Shown: positions 26,567-36,055, counted from the first letter of the stretch. The stretch is 64,000 nucleotides of DNA from Sulfurimonas sp. HSL3-7 (GCF_039645985.1 NZ_CP147919.1:744001-808000); one strand, 5' to 3'. Numbers and translations: made by a program. The notes: generated by a model not told the origin, from the sequence alone.

Positions 26567-27779
26567 GCAGAAGTTTGTAAGACGCTACAGTCTGATCTAT
26601 ACGTTTATCATCTCTTTCATCCTTTTGGCCCCTCTGTCTATCTATGTCAATCACAAGATCAACGTGCAGGAGATCAAGACGGAAGTCGAGCTAAAGTCTA
26701 TTCAGGCCCATACGATCAGTGCAATGGACGCATTCGGCAACAACCCGGACAAGGTCTTCGAATTTCCGAGGTTTGCCGCCTACGAGTCGGGGCTGTATGC
26801 CAAAAATTTTTCGGCCATCTATTCACAGATCAAAGAACCGTTGCCCTCTTTTATGCCGGGCTATCACAGCCAGGGCGGCAGCCGTTTCCTGATCACGGTC
26901 CTCCCCTCCGAGAAGTACTTTTTTGCCGACTATATTATTACCAAAACAGCGATATCGTATACTTCGGTTTTTCTTGAAACAAGTCTTATCGCCTTCGGCA
27001 TCATTACCCTGATCCTGCTTCTCTCTTTCTACTTTCTGAACAGTTTTTCCCTGCCGTTCAAGCGGGTAAATGAAAAACTCGATGACTTCATCAAAGAGTC
27101 CATGCATGAGATCAATACGCCGCTGAGCATCATCAATGTAAATGTGGACCTTTTTGACAGCATATACGGAAAGAACAAATACTTTAACCGTATCAAGTCG
27201 GCTACAAAATCATTGGCGACGATCTATAATGATATGGATTACCTGATCAAAGAGAACCGTGTGGATTACAGAGATGAGATAATAGGGCTGGAAGAGTTCG
27301 TCCGGGAGCGGGTGGAGTACTTTGAGCTTATCTGCCAGCTTAAAAACATAAGACTCTCGCTGTCTGCCGATACAAGGACAGAGATGGTTTTCAACCCTAC
27401 CAAGCTGCAACGCATCATAGATAATACACTCTCCAATGCCATTAAGTTTTCGCATAAAAACAGCAGCATTGAGGTTGCAATAGAAGAGGCTGGTGATGGC
27501 GGGGTGGCGCTCTCTGTCACGGATCACGGGCAGGGCATCAAAAACCCTGAAAAGATAACGGGACGCTACTACCGTGAAGATGAGTATAAGAACGGATTCG
27601 GTATCGGTATGAGCATCGTAAAATCCATTATCGACGAGGCGGATATCACGCTTGAGATAAGATCTGCACCGTCGCAGGGCAGTACCTTCACCTATACCAT
27701 CAACTCCTCACTGATCCATACAGGCACTCCTCTTCAACAATCAGTAAAAACCGAGGCAGAAGCGTACGCTTTGGCATAG
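26535..27779 (+). CDS. Sensor histidine kinase of the dCache/binding-protein system
   Basis: A 414-residue membrane kinase. Membrane segments lie at about 20-38 and 145-170, enclosing a periplasmic loop of about 105 residues. HisKA has His191 in MHEINTPLSII, and the ATPase domain has N-box NTLSNAIKF, G1 DHGQGI and G2 GFGIGMSIV. The Phe-rich linker lacks an evident HAMP domain. The frame overlaps the regulator gene; either this ATG or a TTG at 26553 could be used. The last 20 residues are a Thr/Ala/Glu tail. It ends five bases from the convergent SagB-type gene. Confidence 0.92.
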   Translation: MVWGIVLIVDEQKFVRRYSLIYTFIISFILLAPLSIYVNHKINVQEIKTEVELKSIQAHTISAMDAFGNNPDKVFEFPRFAAYESGLYAKNFSAIYSQIKEPLPSFMPGYHSQGGSRFLITVLPSEKYFFADYIITKTAISYTSVFLETSLIAFGIITLILLLSFYFLNSFSLPFKRVNEKLDDFIKESMHEINTPLSIINVNVDLFDSIYGKNKYFNRIKSATKSLATIYNDMDYLIKENRVDYRDEIIGLEEFVRERVEYFELICQLKNIRLSLSADTRTEMVFNPTKLQRIIDNTLSNAIKFSHKNSSIEVAIEEAGDGGVALSVTDHGQGIKNPEKITGRYYREDEYKNGFGIGMSIVKSIIDEADITLEIRSAPSQGSTFTYTINSSLIHTGTPLQQSVKTEAEAYALA

Positions 27780-27784
27780 CAATT

Positions 27785-29359
27785 TTACGAACCCCGGTTC
27801 GGATAGGGTTCTCTTGTGCTCATTCTCGTATCGATGATCGCACGCCCGATGGTGAAGTGGTACATCGTCTGGAAAGTGTCGTCTTCGAGCCCAAGCATAC
27901 GGTGCATCACATCGTCCAGGTAACAGCCGATACCGGTGGCGTTCAGACCTAGGGCTGTCGCTTCGAGGTAGAGCTGCTGGCCGATCTCGCCGCACTCCCA
28001 GTAGAGCTCTTTGTACTCATGCGCGCCGTAGGTTTCTATCGGTTCATGAAACTGGGTGATCATGCCCAGGGAGAAGGCACTGTCGGCTGCGATATCCTGC
28101 GAACAGGAGATGAATCTGGCCTGCGAACGGAAGTCGCCTTTTTCCAAAAGATAGAGATTCGGCGCTTTTTCATCCCAGGGAAAGTCTTTTCGCGTCAGCC
28201 GTTTGAGGGCGCTTTTGTGCTCGCTGTTGCGGATGTAGAAGTAGAGACCGCTCTCCAGTGTCTCCACATCATGTACAAAGAGGGCGAAGTGGGCACGGCT
28301 GCGATAGCTGTCGACCGGTGCTGTGACGCTATGGAGCAGCTGCATAAACTGTTCAAGTGTTATATGGGTGAGACCAAAATCCATCGCCTGGGCGCTGCGG
28401 CGTTTCAGAATCACCTCTTTGATGCTTCTCCTGTTTTCCATGCGTTTTACGGCAGGTGTTGCAATAGAGAGCTTCGGCATCGTTGCCATGTCGACCCGGC
28501 TTGCTTTAACAGCGAGATCGACAGCCTCCCAGGGGTGATGCGAAGGGCTCAGCAGGTTTGCCTTTCCATGAAACTGCACGGGAAGGTCACGAAGCAGTTG
28601 CGACAGATCGTGACCGCTGTCGGCTGTTTCGCCGATGTGCAGCAGCGTCTGTCCTATTTCGGGTTCGCTTGCGTGGTAACGCTCTTTCTGATCGAGACCG
28701 GTCAGTCTCTCGAGATCGGCGAGCGGAAGGTTCCCGATCTTTGAGCTTTGCAGTCCCAGCGCCCTTGCACTCACTTTGAGTGCTTTTGTTGCGTGACCGA
28801 GATCAAGATTGACATAGCGGAAGCAGCGTTCGCCGTACTTCCACATCTCCCGCCAGGTGACGGAGCTGAGTGCGACGAAGAAGCCGTGCTCTTTCTCTTC
28901 TCTCCAGTAGGCGGTATCGAACTCGGCCAGAACTTCCAGGGCATGCTCTTTGACGGCGTAGTGGGCGATGACGCTTTTCTCCGAGATCCCTTGGACCGGC
29001 GGCAGGATGAGTGTGGCTTCGGTGGGCTGGAGGTTGCCGCTGGAGGCGTTGCAGCGCAGCGCCCAGCACTCGGGCCCCATGCATTTCCATGCCGCGATGC
29101 CGAGGGAGAACTGCAGAAGCTGCGACAGGGATTCAAGCGAGAGCGGGGCGGAGGGGAGGTGTGCATCGCCCATAATAGCGTTATAGCTCATTGTCGCGTT
29201 TTCAAAGGCGAGTGGCAGCTCTACCGATCGTGAACCTTCATAACGACGGAATGGGTCGGGTTGCGTTGCCCAGTCCATATAGCCCAGAGAGGCGGCGTAA
29301 CGGTTGGGATGATGTTTGGTGCGCTGGTGATAGTCGAAGATAGTCTCTGTTGTGTTCAT
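27785..29359 (-). CDS. SagB-type double nitroreductase
   Basis: A 524-residue protein with two nitroreductase-like halves joined together, matching SagB/ThcOx-family FMN-dependent dehydrogenases. The N-terminal half runs to about 260 (with LLQFSLGIAAWK and RCNASSGNLQPTEA); the C-terminal half has R-R-S-A-Q-A-M-D-F and ATALGLNATGIGCYLDD. SagB proteins oxidise azolines in ribosomal peptide natural products, but no YcaO cyclodehydratase or precursor peptide gene is nearby, so the substrate is unknown. The ATG at MNTTETIFDYHQRTKHHP is chosen; the frame is open 29 codons further upstream. Confidence 0.85.
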   Translation of the reverse strand: MNTTETIFDYHQRTKHHPNRYAASLGYMDWATQPDPFRRYEGSRSVELPLAFENATMSYNAIMGDAHLPSAPLSLESLSQLLQFSLGIAAWKCMGPECWALRCNASSGNLQPTEATLILPPVQGISEKSVIAHYAVKEHALEVLAEFDTAYWREEKEHGFFVALSSVTWREMWKYGERCFRYVNLDLGHATKALKVSARALGLQSSKIGNLPLADLERLTGLDQKERYHASEPEIGQTLLHIGETADSGHDLSQLLRDLPVQFHGKANLLSPSHHPWEAVDLAVKASRVDMATMPKLSIATPAVKRMENRRSIKEVILKRRSAQAMDFGLTHITLEQFMQLLHSVTAPVDSYRSRAHFALFVHDVETLESGLYFYIRNSEHKSALKRLTRKDFPWDEKAPNLYLLEKGDFRSQARFISCSQDIAADSAFSLGMITQFHEPIETYGAHEYKELYWECGEIGQQLYLEATALGLNATGIGCYLDDVMHRMLGLEDDTFQTMYHFTIGRAIIDTRMSTREPYPNRGS

Positions 29360-29483
29360 ATGGTAATGTCGCCTATGTATGGGCCGTTTCAGCTCCCGGG
29401 ATTGATCATATAGGGGCATTATAGGTCCCCTTGTGTAAAATAGCACTTCATAAGAAAACCAATTTTATCTCTTAAGGAAAACA

Positions 29484-29948
29484 ATGCGTTTTATCCTGCT
29501 CGTTTTATTACCGCTTTCTCTCTTTGCCCAGATCCTGGCTGTAGGCGACAGAATCGCCCCGCGTACTTTGGAAGATCAGTTTTCGAAGAAACATCGGGTC
29601 GGCAATGAGAAGGTATGGGTTTTGACCTGGGACAAGAGCACCACGCGCATCGCTAACGACTATTTTGAAAAAGACCCTTCGCTGCTGCAGAACAAAGAGG
29701 TTGCCATGATCGCTGATTTTTCAACAATACCGTCAGGGATACTTTCGCTTTTTGTCATGCCGCGTATGCAGGCCTATACCCGCCACAGCATGCTGTTGAG
29801 TTTTGATGAAAAATTCAATGCCTCCCTGCCGTACAAAGAGGGATGTTTGACGATCCTCTATCTCGAACACGGTCGGATTATGAAAATCGAATATGTCGAC
29901 AATGAACAAGAACTTGCCTCTACTCTTCAAACCCTGTTCAGAGAGTAG
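29484..29948 (+). CDS. Exported thioredoxin-fold-like protein without CxxC
   Basis: A 154-residue protein with a signal peptide (cleavage near residue 16-19) and then AVGDRIAPRTLEDQF, the entry strand of peroxiredoxin/thioredoxin-like folds. The usual CxxC is missing: the position after KVWVLTWDKS has Ser-Thr. A single Cys lies near 116. It resembles YtfJ-type periplasmic proteins common in Campylobacterota. The function is unknown. AAGGAAAA precedes the ATG. It is divergent from the SagB-type gene. Confidence 0.7.
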   Translation: MRFILLVLLPLSLFAQILAVGDRIAPRTLEDQFSKKHRVGNEKVWVLTWDKSTTRIANDYFEKDPSLLQNKEVAMIADFSTIPSGILSLFVMPRMQAYTRHSMLLSFDEKFNASLPYKEGCLTILYLEHGRIMKIEYVDNEQELASTLQTLFRE

Positions 29949-30112
29949 AGAGGGTAAAACCACTCAAAATTCAGCGTATCCACAAACTTCTTTTGCACTA
30001 AAATCCTGCACATTTTTTTACGATCTTACTTAGAAATCCCAAAAAACACGGGCTTTTTCAGATATGAGTCTGTTGGACTAAAGTCAATTGAGCATGATTG
30101 TGTGATGCAGTA

Positions 30113-30142
30113 CTTGACAGTAAATGACTCATCTGTTATAAT
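30113..30142 (+). promoter_or_regulatory. grpE-dnaK promoter with overlapping HAIR-like (HspR) operator
   Basis: The -35 TTGACA (30114-30119) and -10 TATAAT (30137-30142) are both perfect and separated by 17 bases. Overlapping the -35 is CTTGACA-N7-ACTCATC, which resembles the HspR operator HAIR (CTTGAGT-N7-ACTCAAG) in spacing and in 10 of 14 positions. The same pattern overlaps the clpB -35. No CIRCE element or hrcA gene is present. The 160 bases before it show nothing else convincing. Confidence 0.7.
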
Positions 30143-30178
30143 TTGCTCAGATTTCAAGAAAGGAGTTACTTATACATT

Positions 30179-30733
30179 ATGTCTGAAGAAAAGAAAAACG
30201 AAGAGACACAATCAATAGAAGAGGAACTCGAAGAGCAGCTCGAAGCGAAAGAGGAATCTGAAGTTGAAGAGGTCGAAGACGAACTTGAGACATTGAAAAA
30301 CGAGGTGGCGGCGCTGCAGGATAAATATGCGCGCGTGCATGCCGACTTTGACAATATCAAGAAGCGTTTAGAGCGTGAAAAGTATCAGGCGCTTGAATAC
30401 GCCCAGGAGAAGTTCGCCAAAGATCTTATCCCGGTCGTCGATGCACTTGGCATGGCGATCGAAGCCTCAAAAAGCGAAGCCAACGCTGAAGAACTTCTGG
30501 CAAAGATGACCGAAGGTGTGGAACTGACAATGAAACAATTTTTATCGACACTTGAAAAACACGGTGTAGTTCAAGTGCCGGACGATGCACCTTTCGATCC
30601 GAATGTCCATCACGCGGTACAACAGGTAGACAGTGATGAACATGAGAGTGGTCAGATCGTCAGTACTTTCCAGAAGGGGTACAAGTATAAAGAGCGTACT
30701 CTGCGTGACGCAATGGTGGTTATCGCGAACTGA
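30179..30733 (+). CDS. grpE: Nucleotide exchange factor GrpE
   Basis: Exchange factor for DnaK. A 184-residue protein with a very acidic, Glu-rich N-terminus (residues 1-35), a long coiled coil (about 36-90, including ARVHADFDNIKKRLERE), and the C-terminal beta domain ending P-x-L-R-D-A-M-V-V-I-A-N-like. An AAGGAG motif 12 bases before this ATG fixes the start; the frame extends 12 codons further up over the -10 region. dnaK follows after 64 bases. hrcA, which precedes grpE in most Campylobacterota, is absent here. Confidence 0.96.
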   Translation: MSEEKKNEETQSIEEELEEQLEAKEESEVEEVEDELETLKNEVAALQDKYARVHADFDNIKKRLEREKYQALEYAQEKFAKDLIPVVDALGMAIEASKSEANAEELLAKMTEGVELTMKQFLSTLEKHGVVQVPDDAPFDPNVHHAVQQVDSDEHESGQIVSTFQKGYKYKERTLRDAMVVIAN

Positions 30734-30797
30734 TTCGCAATAACGCAAAAGAAGAGTGGTTTAACCATTCAAACTAAAACTAGCAAAAGGATATACA

Positions 30798-32675
30798 ATG
30801 GCAAAAGTAATTGGAATTGACTTAGGAACAACAAACTCGGCAGTAGCAGTCTACGAAGGTGGCGAGGCGAAGATCATCCCGAATAAAGAGGGTAAGAACA
30901 CGACGCCATCCGTCGTCGCTTTCACGGACAAAGGCGAGGTTCTTGTAGGTGATCCTGCAAAACGCCAGGCGATCACAAACCCGGACAAGACGATCTATTC
31001 GGTAAAACGTATTATGGGTCTGATGATGAACGAAGAGAAAGCCAAAGAGGCGCATGACAAAGTCACCTATAAAATCGTCGATAAAAACGGTATGGCAGCG
31101 GTCGATGTCGCCGGTAAGGTCTATACGCCACAGGAGATCTCTGCAAAGATCCTCACAAAGCTGAAAGAAGATGCAGAAGCCTACCTCGGTCAGCCGGTTA
31201 CGGATGCTGTTATTACGGTTCCAGCTTACTTTAACGATGCACAGCGTAAAGCGACGAAAGAGGCGGGAACGATCGCCGGTCTTAATGTCCTTCGTATCAT
31301 CAATGAGCCGACAGCTTCGGCACTGGCATACGGTCTTGACAGCAAAGCGGAAGAGAATGTTCTCGTTTATGACCTTGGTGGCGGTACGTTTGACGTTACG
31401 ACACTTGAGATCTCTGACGGTACTTTCGAAGTCCTTTCAACAGACGGTAATGCCTTCCTGGGCGGGGATGACTTCGATAACAAGATCGTTGATTTCCTGG
31501 CATCTGAATTCAAATCGGATCACGGTATCGACCTTAAAGCGGACAAAATGGCTCTTCAGCGTTTGAAGGATGCGGCTGAAACAGCGAAAAAAGAGCTTTC
31601 TTCGGCTTCTGAGACAGAGATCAACCTGCCGTTCATCACGGCGGATGCGACCGGTCCTAAGCACCTTGTCGTTAAACTGACACGTGCTAAGTTCGAAGGG
31701 ATGATCGCAAAACTGATCGATGAGACGATCAGCCATATCAATACGGCGCTCAAAGATGCCGATCTTGATAAAAATGAGATCAATGAGGTGATCATGGTCG
31801 GTGGTTCGATCCGTGTTCCGCTTGCACAAGAGAAAGTCTCTGCCGAGTTCGGCGGAAAAGAGCTTAACAAGTCGGTTAACCCGGATGAGGTTGTGGCTCT
31901 TGGTGCCGCGATCCAGGGCGGGGTACTGACAGGTGATGTCAAAGATGTCCTTCTTCTGGACGTTACACCGCTTAGCCTTGGTATCGAGACACTTGGCGGT
32001 GTCGCAACCAAGATTATCGAAAAAGGGACAACAATCCCGGTCAAAAAATCGCAGGTCTTCTCAACAGCGGAAGATAACCAGCCGGCGGTTTCTATCAGCG
32101 TTGTTCAAGGTGAACGCGAGTTTGCCAGAGACAACAAGTCACTCGGTATGTTTGAATTGGGAGATATTCCTGCAGCGCCACGCGGTGTGCCACAGATCGA
32201 GGTGACATTTGATATCGATGCGAATGGTATCTTGACAGTAAGCTCAACGGACAAAGGCACAGGTAAATCGCAATCGATCACGATTTCAGGCTCTTCAGGT
32301 CTAAGCGAAGAGGAGATCAACCAAATGGTGCAGGATGCCGAGAAACACAAAGCGGAAGATGAAAAACGTAAAGCGATCGTCGATCTGCGCAATCAGGCAG
32401 ATGCCCTTGTCGCACAGACAGAAAAAACACTTGCGGAAGCAGGTGAGAGTGTCGATGCTGCGGAAAAAGAGAAGATCGAAGCGGCTATCGAGGATCTGAA
32501 AGCGACATTGAAAGATGAATCTGCAACAAAAGAGCAGATCGAAGAGAAGGTCAAAACATTGACAGAAGTAAGCCACAAGCTTGCAGAACAGATGTATAAA
32601 AAAGATGAGAACGCGCAAGCGTCTGAATCGGCTAAAAAAGCTGATGATGATGTGATCGACGCAGAGATCGACTAA
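30798..32675 (+). CDS. dnaK: Chaperone protein DnaK (Hsp70)
   Basis: Hsp70 chaperone of 625 residues. The ATPase domain starts [13 protein letters not shown] and contains [20 protein letters not shown] and GGSIRVP. The interdomain linker is in [16 protein letters not shown], and the substrate domain and helical lid follow, ending in acidic [10 protein letters not shown]. The third position of GGSIRVP differs from the common GGSTRIP, a minor substitution seen in the phylum. It is cotranscribed with grpE; dnaJ is not nearby. Confidence 0.99.
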   Translation: MAKVIGIDLGTTNSAVAVYEGGEAKIIPNKEGKNTTPSVVAFTDKGEVLVGDPAKRQAITNPDKTIYSVKRIMGLMMNEEKAKEAHDKVTYKIVDKNGMAAVDVAGKVYTPQEISAKILTKLKEDAEAYLGQPVTDAVITVPAYFNDAQRKATKEAGTIAGLNVLRIINEPTASALAYGLDSKAEENVLVYDLGGGTFDVTTLEISDGTFEVLSTDGNAFLGGDDFDNKIVDFLASEFKSDHGIDLKADKMALQRLKDAAETAKKELSSASETEINLPFITADATGPKHLVVKLTRAKFEGMIAKLIDETISHINTALKDADLDKNEINEVIMVGGSIRVPLAQEKVSAEFGGKELNKSVNPDEVVALGAAIQGGVLTGDVKDVLLLDVTPLSLGIETLGGVATKIIEKGTTIPVKKSQVFSTAEDNQPAVSISVVQGEREFARDNKSLGMFELGDIPAAPRGVPQIEVTFDIDANGILTVSSTDKGTGKSQSITISGSSGLSEEEINQMVQDAEKHKAEDEKRKAIVDLRNQADALVAQTEKTLAEAGESVDAAEKEKIEAAIEDLKATLKDESATKEQIEEKVKTLTEVSHKLAEQMYKKDENAQASESAKKADDDVIDAEID

Positions 32676-32683
32676 ACTTCTTT

Positions 32684-32706
32684 GAAAACAGCCTTGTGCT
32701 GTTTTC
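32684..32706 (+). terminator. Stem-loop terminator after dnaK
   Basis: GAAAACAG and CTGTTTTC form a perfect 8-bp stem with a seven-base loop, nine bases after the dnaK stop. The right arm contributes TTTT and is followed by a C/T-rich stretch. This is a plausible rho-independent terminator for grpE-dnaK. Confidence 0.65.
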
Positions 32707-32813
32707 CCCTCACACCTTCTTTATAACTTCAAAAAAAACCAGATCTATCAGCACCCGTTTCAGCTAAAGTCGTTAGAATGGCATAACAAAATCTAATGCT
32801 AGGCTAATACAAC

Positions 32814-33437
32814 ATGAAACATATACTGTCTGCTTATCTGATCGCACTTTCTGCACTTCATGCCGCACCGATCCATGATGCCGCAACAAACGGTGATCTC
32901 AACGCGTTACAAAAAGAGATCGATGCCGGTGTGGCGATTGATCTGCCAAATGAAAAATACAAGCAGACCCCTCTGATCCTCGCTGTTTACAATGAACATT
33001 TCAAAACAGTAGAACTCCTTTTAAACAGAGGTGCGATGAGCAATGTCGAGATGATAAACGGCCAGAGCGCACTGTTCATTGCAGCCTATATGGGTAATAA
33101 CAAGATGATCATGAGCCTTTTGCAGCATGGCGCCGTCATTAATACCGAAGACAATGAGGGCAACACCCCTTTACATAAAGCTGCTGAAGGTGGAAGTGCC
33201 GTTGCCGTCCGTCTGTTGATAGAGTACGGCGCAAAGGTCGATGCGGTCAATAAACACAGGGCAACGCCGCTTCATATAGCGGCAAAATATAACAATGAAG
33301 ATGCGGTCTGGGCTTTGATAAAGGGCGGTGCGAGTAACCGTTATATCAATGATGAAGAGATGAGCGCTTCCGATCTCGCTGATGAAGAAGACAACGGCCG
33401 TATCGTGAAGATCATTGAGAAGTATGCCAAAAACTAG
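32814..33437 (+). CDS. Exported ankyrin-repeat protein
   Basis: A 207-residue protein with a signal peptide (cleavage near 18, after LHA) followed by about five ankyrin repeats: TPLILAVYNEHFKTVELLL, SALFIAAYMGNNKMIMSLL, TPLHKAAEGGSAVAVRLL and TPLHIAAKYNNEDAVWALI are the clear ones. Periplasmic ankyrin proteins in Gram-negative bacteria can protect catalase or bind other proteins, but nothing here indicates the partner. It is a single gene between dnaK and proA. Confidence 0.88.
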   Translation: MKHILSAYLIALSALHAAPIHDAATNGDLNALQKEIDAGVAIDLPNEKYKQTPLILAVYNEHFKTVELLLNRGAMSNVEMINGQSALFIAAYMGNNKMIMSLLQHGAVINTEDNEGNTPLHKAAEGGSAVAVRLLIEYGAKVDAVNKHRATPLHIAAKYNNEDAVWALIKGGASNRYINDEEMSASDLADEEDNGRIVKIIEKYAKN

Positions 33438-33517
33438 TCATCAAGTCTGACAATGAGGGAGGGTAACTGCAGTTGGCCTATTCCAAAATTGAGACACACG
33501 GCTTAAAAACTCTTCGC

Positions 33518-33523
33518 TATAAT
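33518..33523 (+). promoter_or_regulatory. -10 element (TATAAT) for proA
   Basis: TATAAT lies 31 bases before the proA ATG in an AT-rich stretch that continues TTATATAA. It probably drives proA, the ABC ATPase and the esterase gene together. Confidence 0.55.
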
Positions 33524-33554
33524 TATATAAATCTATAAGCGTATTGGAACTGAT

Positions 33555-34787
33555 ATGGAACAATTTTTACAAACAGCAAAAGAGAGTTCACGCGTTTTAG
33601 CTCTGCTTAGCGGGCATGACAAAAACCGCATCTTGCGTGAGATGGCAGAAGGCTTGCGGGCCAACACAATGAACATCATCGAAGAGAATGCCAAAGATAT
33701 GCGAGCCGCCGACGAGAATAATCTGGCGGCATCGCTGAAAGACCGCCTCTATCTGGACGAGAAACGCATCGATGCCATGGCGGTCGCTATTGAAGAGATC
33801 GCTGCACTCAAAGAACCGGTCGGTCGGGTGCTTGACGGCTGGGTCACCGATGACGGGCTCAAGATAGAGAAGGTGAGTATTCCTATCGGCGTGATCGGGA
33901 TTATCTACGAGTCGCGCCCGAATGTAACGTCCGATACGGCGGCACTCTGTTTTAAATCAGCCAACGTCTGTGTATTGAAAGGCGGTAAGGAGGCAGAACA
34001 CTCGAATGCGGTGATCGCCGATGTTTTGCGCGCCGTCCTGCGTAAAAACGATCTTCCCGAAGCGCTGATCTCACTCTTGCCGGATGCGTCGCGCGAGGGT
34101 GTGTCCAAACTGATCAAGATGGACAAGTATGTCGACCTTATTGTTCCTCGCGGCGGTGCCGGACTGATCCGTTATGTTAGTGAGAATGCGACGGTGCCGG
34201 TGGTCAAACACGACAAAGGACAGTGTCACACCTATATCGACAAAGATGCCAATATCGGCAAGGCGATCTCTATTGCCATCAACGCAAAAGTGGACCGTCC
34301 GGGTGTCTGTAATGCGATGGAGACCCTTCTTGTTGACAGCGCCATAGCAAAAGAGACACTGCCGAAACTGAAGATGGCATTTGACGAGACGATGACTGAA
34401 TTAAAAGGGTGTGACAGAACCCAGGCGATCATTGACGTTGCCCATGCAACGGATGAGGATTATGATACGGAGTATCTTGCCAATATCCTTAACATCAAAG
34501 TGGTTGACGGTGTTGAAGGCGCAATCGAGCATATCGTCCGGTTCAGTTCAGGGCATTCGGAAGCGATTGTGACAGAGAACTACACCGCGGCAGAGCATTT
34601 TCTGAATGCCATCGATGCGGCGGCGGTCTATGTCAATGCTTCTACCCGTTTTACCGACGGGGGTGCTTTCGGTTTCGGAGCGGAGGTCGGCATCTCGACC
34701 AACAAACTGCATGCGCGCGGACCGATGGGAATCGAAGGGCTGACCACCTACAAGTTCAAGATCTACGGAAGTGGTCAGATACGTTGA
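33555..34787 (+). CDS. proA: Gamma-glutamyl phosphate reductase
   Basis: NADPH-dependent reductase of proline synthesis, 410 residues. The aldehyde-dehydrogenase-like fold has I-G-V-I-G-I-I-Y-E-S-R-P-N-V-T near 113, the catalytic Cys252 in GVCNAMETLLV, and the C-terminal FGFGAEVGISTNKLHARGPMG. Its TGA overlaps the TTG start of the ABC ATPase gene by four bases. proB is not adjacent. Confidence 0.97.
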   Translation: MEQFLQTAKESSRVLALLSGHDKNRILREMAEGLRANTMNIIEENAKDMRAADENNLAASLKDRLYLDEKRIDAMAVAIEEIAALKEPVGRVLDGWVTDDGLKIEKVSIPIGVIGIIYESRPNVTSDTAALCFKSANVCVLKGGKEAEHSNAVIADVLRAVLRKNDLPEALISLLPDASREGVSKLIKMDKYVDLIVPRGGAGLIRYVSENATVPVVKHDKGQCHTYIDKDANIGKAISIAINAKVDRPGVCNAMETLLVDSAIAKETLPKLKMAFDETMTELKGCDRTQAIIDVAHATDEDYDTEYLANILNIKVVDGVEGAIEHIVRFSSGHSEAIVTENYTAAEHFLNAIDAAAVYVNASTRFTDGGAFGFGAEVGISTNKLHARGPMGIEGLTTYKFKIYGSGQIR

Positions 34788-35359
34788 ACCCGGTTCTTGA
34801 GATAAAGCAGCTGTGCTTCGGCTACACCAAGGATAAGATGCTTTTTAAGGATCTCTCTTTAACGCTGAAACGCGGTGAGGTCAAGGCGGTTGTCGGCGCA
34901 AGCGGTTCCGGCAAAAGCACACTTTTTGAGCTAGTCCTCGGCAACCTAAAACCGCTCGACGGCACACTGACCGCTTCACGTGCTTCCGAGGTATTCCAAG
35001 ACCCTTACACCTCGTTTCACCCCTTTTACAGCATCATAAACCAGATCAAAGATGTGGCTTCCCTTGACGGGCTGGAGCGTTATCTTGATGAGATGAAGCT
35101 CGAATACTCTTTATTGCTGAAACGGCCGCATGAACTCTCCGGCGGACAGCTTCAGCGCTGCTCCATCGTGAGGGCCCTGCTGATGAAGCCGGAGCTGCTT
35201 CTGCTGGATGAACCCACTTCGGCACTCGATAATGTGATACAGCTTGACGTGATGAAACTGCTCATCAAACATCTTGACAAGACGGCAATGCTGCTGATCA
35301 CCCATGAACTCGACCTTGCCCGCTGGTGTGCGGACGAAATCATCGAGATCGGAGTGTAG
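34784..35359 (+). CDS. Orphan ABC transporter ATP-binding protein, NikE/OppF-like, short
   Basis: A 191-residue ATPase with a complete ABC core: Walker A GASGSGKST at 38-46, Q-loop VFQDPYTSFHPF, signature LSGGQ at 118-122, Walker B LLLLDEP at 138-144 and His174 in LITHE. The Q-loop D-P-Y-x-S-F-H-P form is typical of peptide/nickel importer ATPases, but it is about 60 residues shorter than those and no permease or binding protein is nearby. It starts at TTG, overlapping proA, and is directly followed by the esterase gene. A role with distant permeases or a non-transport role are both possible. Confidence 0.85.
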   Translation: MNPVLEIKQLCFGYTKDKMLFKDLSLTLKRGEVKAVVGASGSGKSTLFELVLGNLKPLDGTLTASRASEVFQDPYTSFHPFYSIINQIKDVASLDGLERYLDEMKLEYSLLLKRPHELSGGQLQRCSIVRALLMKPELLLLDEPTSALDNVIQLDVMKLLIKHLDKTAMLLITHELDLARWCADEIIEIGV

Positions 35360-35920
35360 ATGATCCTCTATCTGCACGGTTTCGCCTCCTGCGGTAACTC
35401 GACCAAGACCCAATTGCTAAAAAAGTATTTTGGTGAAAATAACGTCCTATCACCCGATCTGCCGGTTGATCCTCACGAGGCGATCGATTTTATCCGCCGA
35501 CAGATTTTCGATAATGATATCGACCTGATCATCGGCTCCTCACTGGGCGGTTTTTATGCGACCTATTTCGTTGAACAGTACGGGATCAAAACGGTACTGA
35601 TCAACCCTTCAACACAGCCGTTTATCACATTGGCTCCTTATGTGGGGACCAACCACTACTGGTGCAGTGGTGATGCGTTTGAATTCACACGCGACCATCT
35701 CAACAGCCTTTTTGAATTTGCCGTCGGACGATTGAATGATCCGAAACGCTACCTGGTGCTGCTTCAGACGGGTGACGAGGTTTTGGACTATACCAAGGCA
35801 CAGGAGAAATACGAAGGTTCAGCGATTATCGTTGAAGAAGGCGGCAACCATCGTTTTGAAAACCTTGATGATTATCTCGATAAGATCAAAAGATTCAGAA
35901 TGACACAGGGCAGCCTTTAA
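35360..35920 (+). CDS. YqiA/YcfP family alpha/beta-hydrolase
   Basis: A 186-residue small esterase-like protein starting MILYLHGFAS, with the nucleophile elbow GSSLGG (Ser61), an acid candidate in QTGDEVLDY near 140 and His near 167 in GGNHRFEN. The family hydrolyses short acyl esters in vitro; the natural substrate is unknown. Its ATG immediately follows the TAG of the ABC ATPase gene. After it, a GACGC-CCAA-GCGTC stem at 35939-35952 may mark the operon end. Confidence 0.85.
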   Translation: MILYLHGFASCGNSTKTQLLKKYFGENNVLSPDLPVDPHEAIDFIRRQIFDNDIDLIIGSSLGGFYATYFVEQYGIKTVLINPSTQPFITLAPYVGTNHYWCSGDAFEFTRDHLNSLFEFAVGRLNDPKRYLVLLQTGDEVLDYTKAQEKYEGSAIIVEEGGNHRFENLDDYLDKIKRFRMTQGSL

Positions 35921-36055
35921 AAAACAGATAATAGATGAGACGCCCAAGCGTCAGGAAGTGGAACTTATGGAATGCAAGCGACGCTGTTCTCTATTTTAGT
36001 ACTCTTTTGTCAATAAGTTGAAACTGTGTTAAGATTGATCGATACAGGAGTGCAG

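Noticed and set aside
30064-30132. ATGAGTC/GACTCAT inverted pair upstream of grpE as a long-range operator.
   Set aside because: Seven-base arms 55 bases apart are expected by chance; the right arm is better explained by the HAIR-like site.
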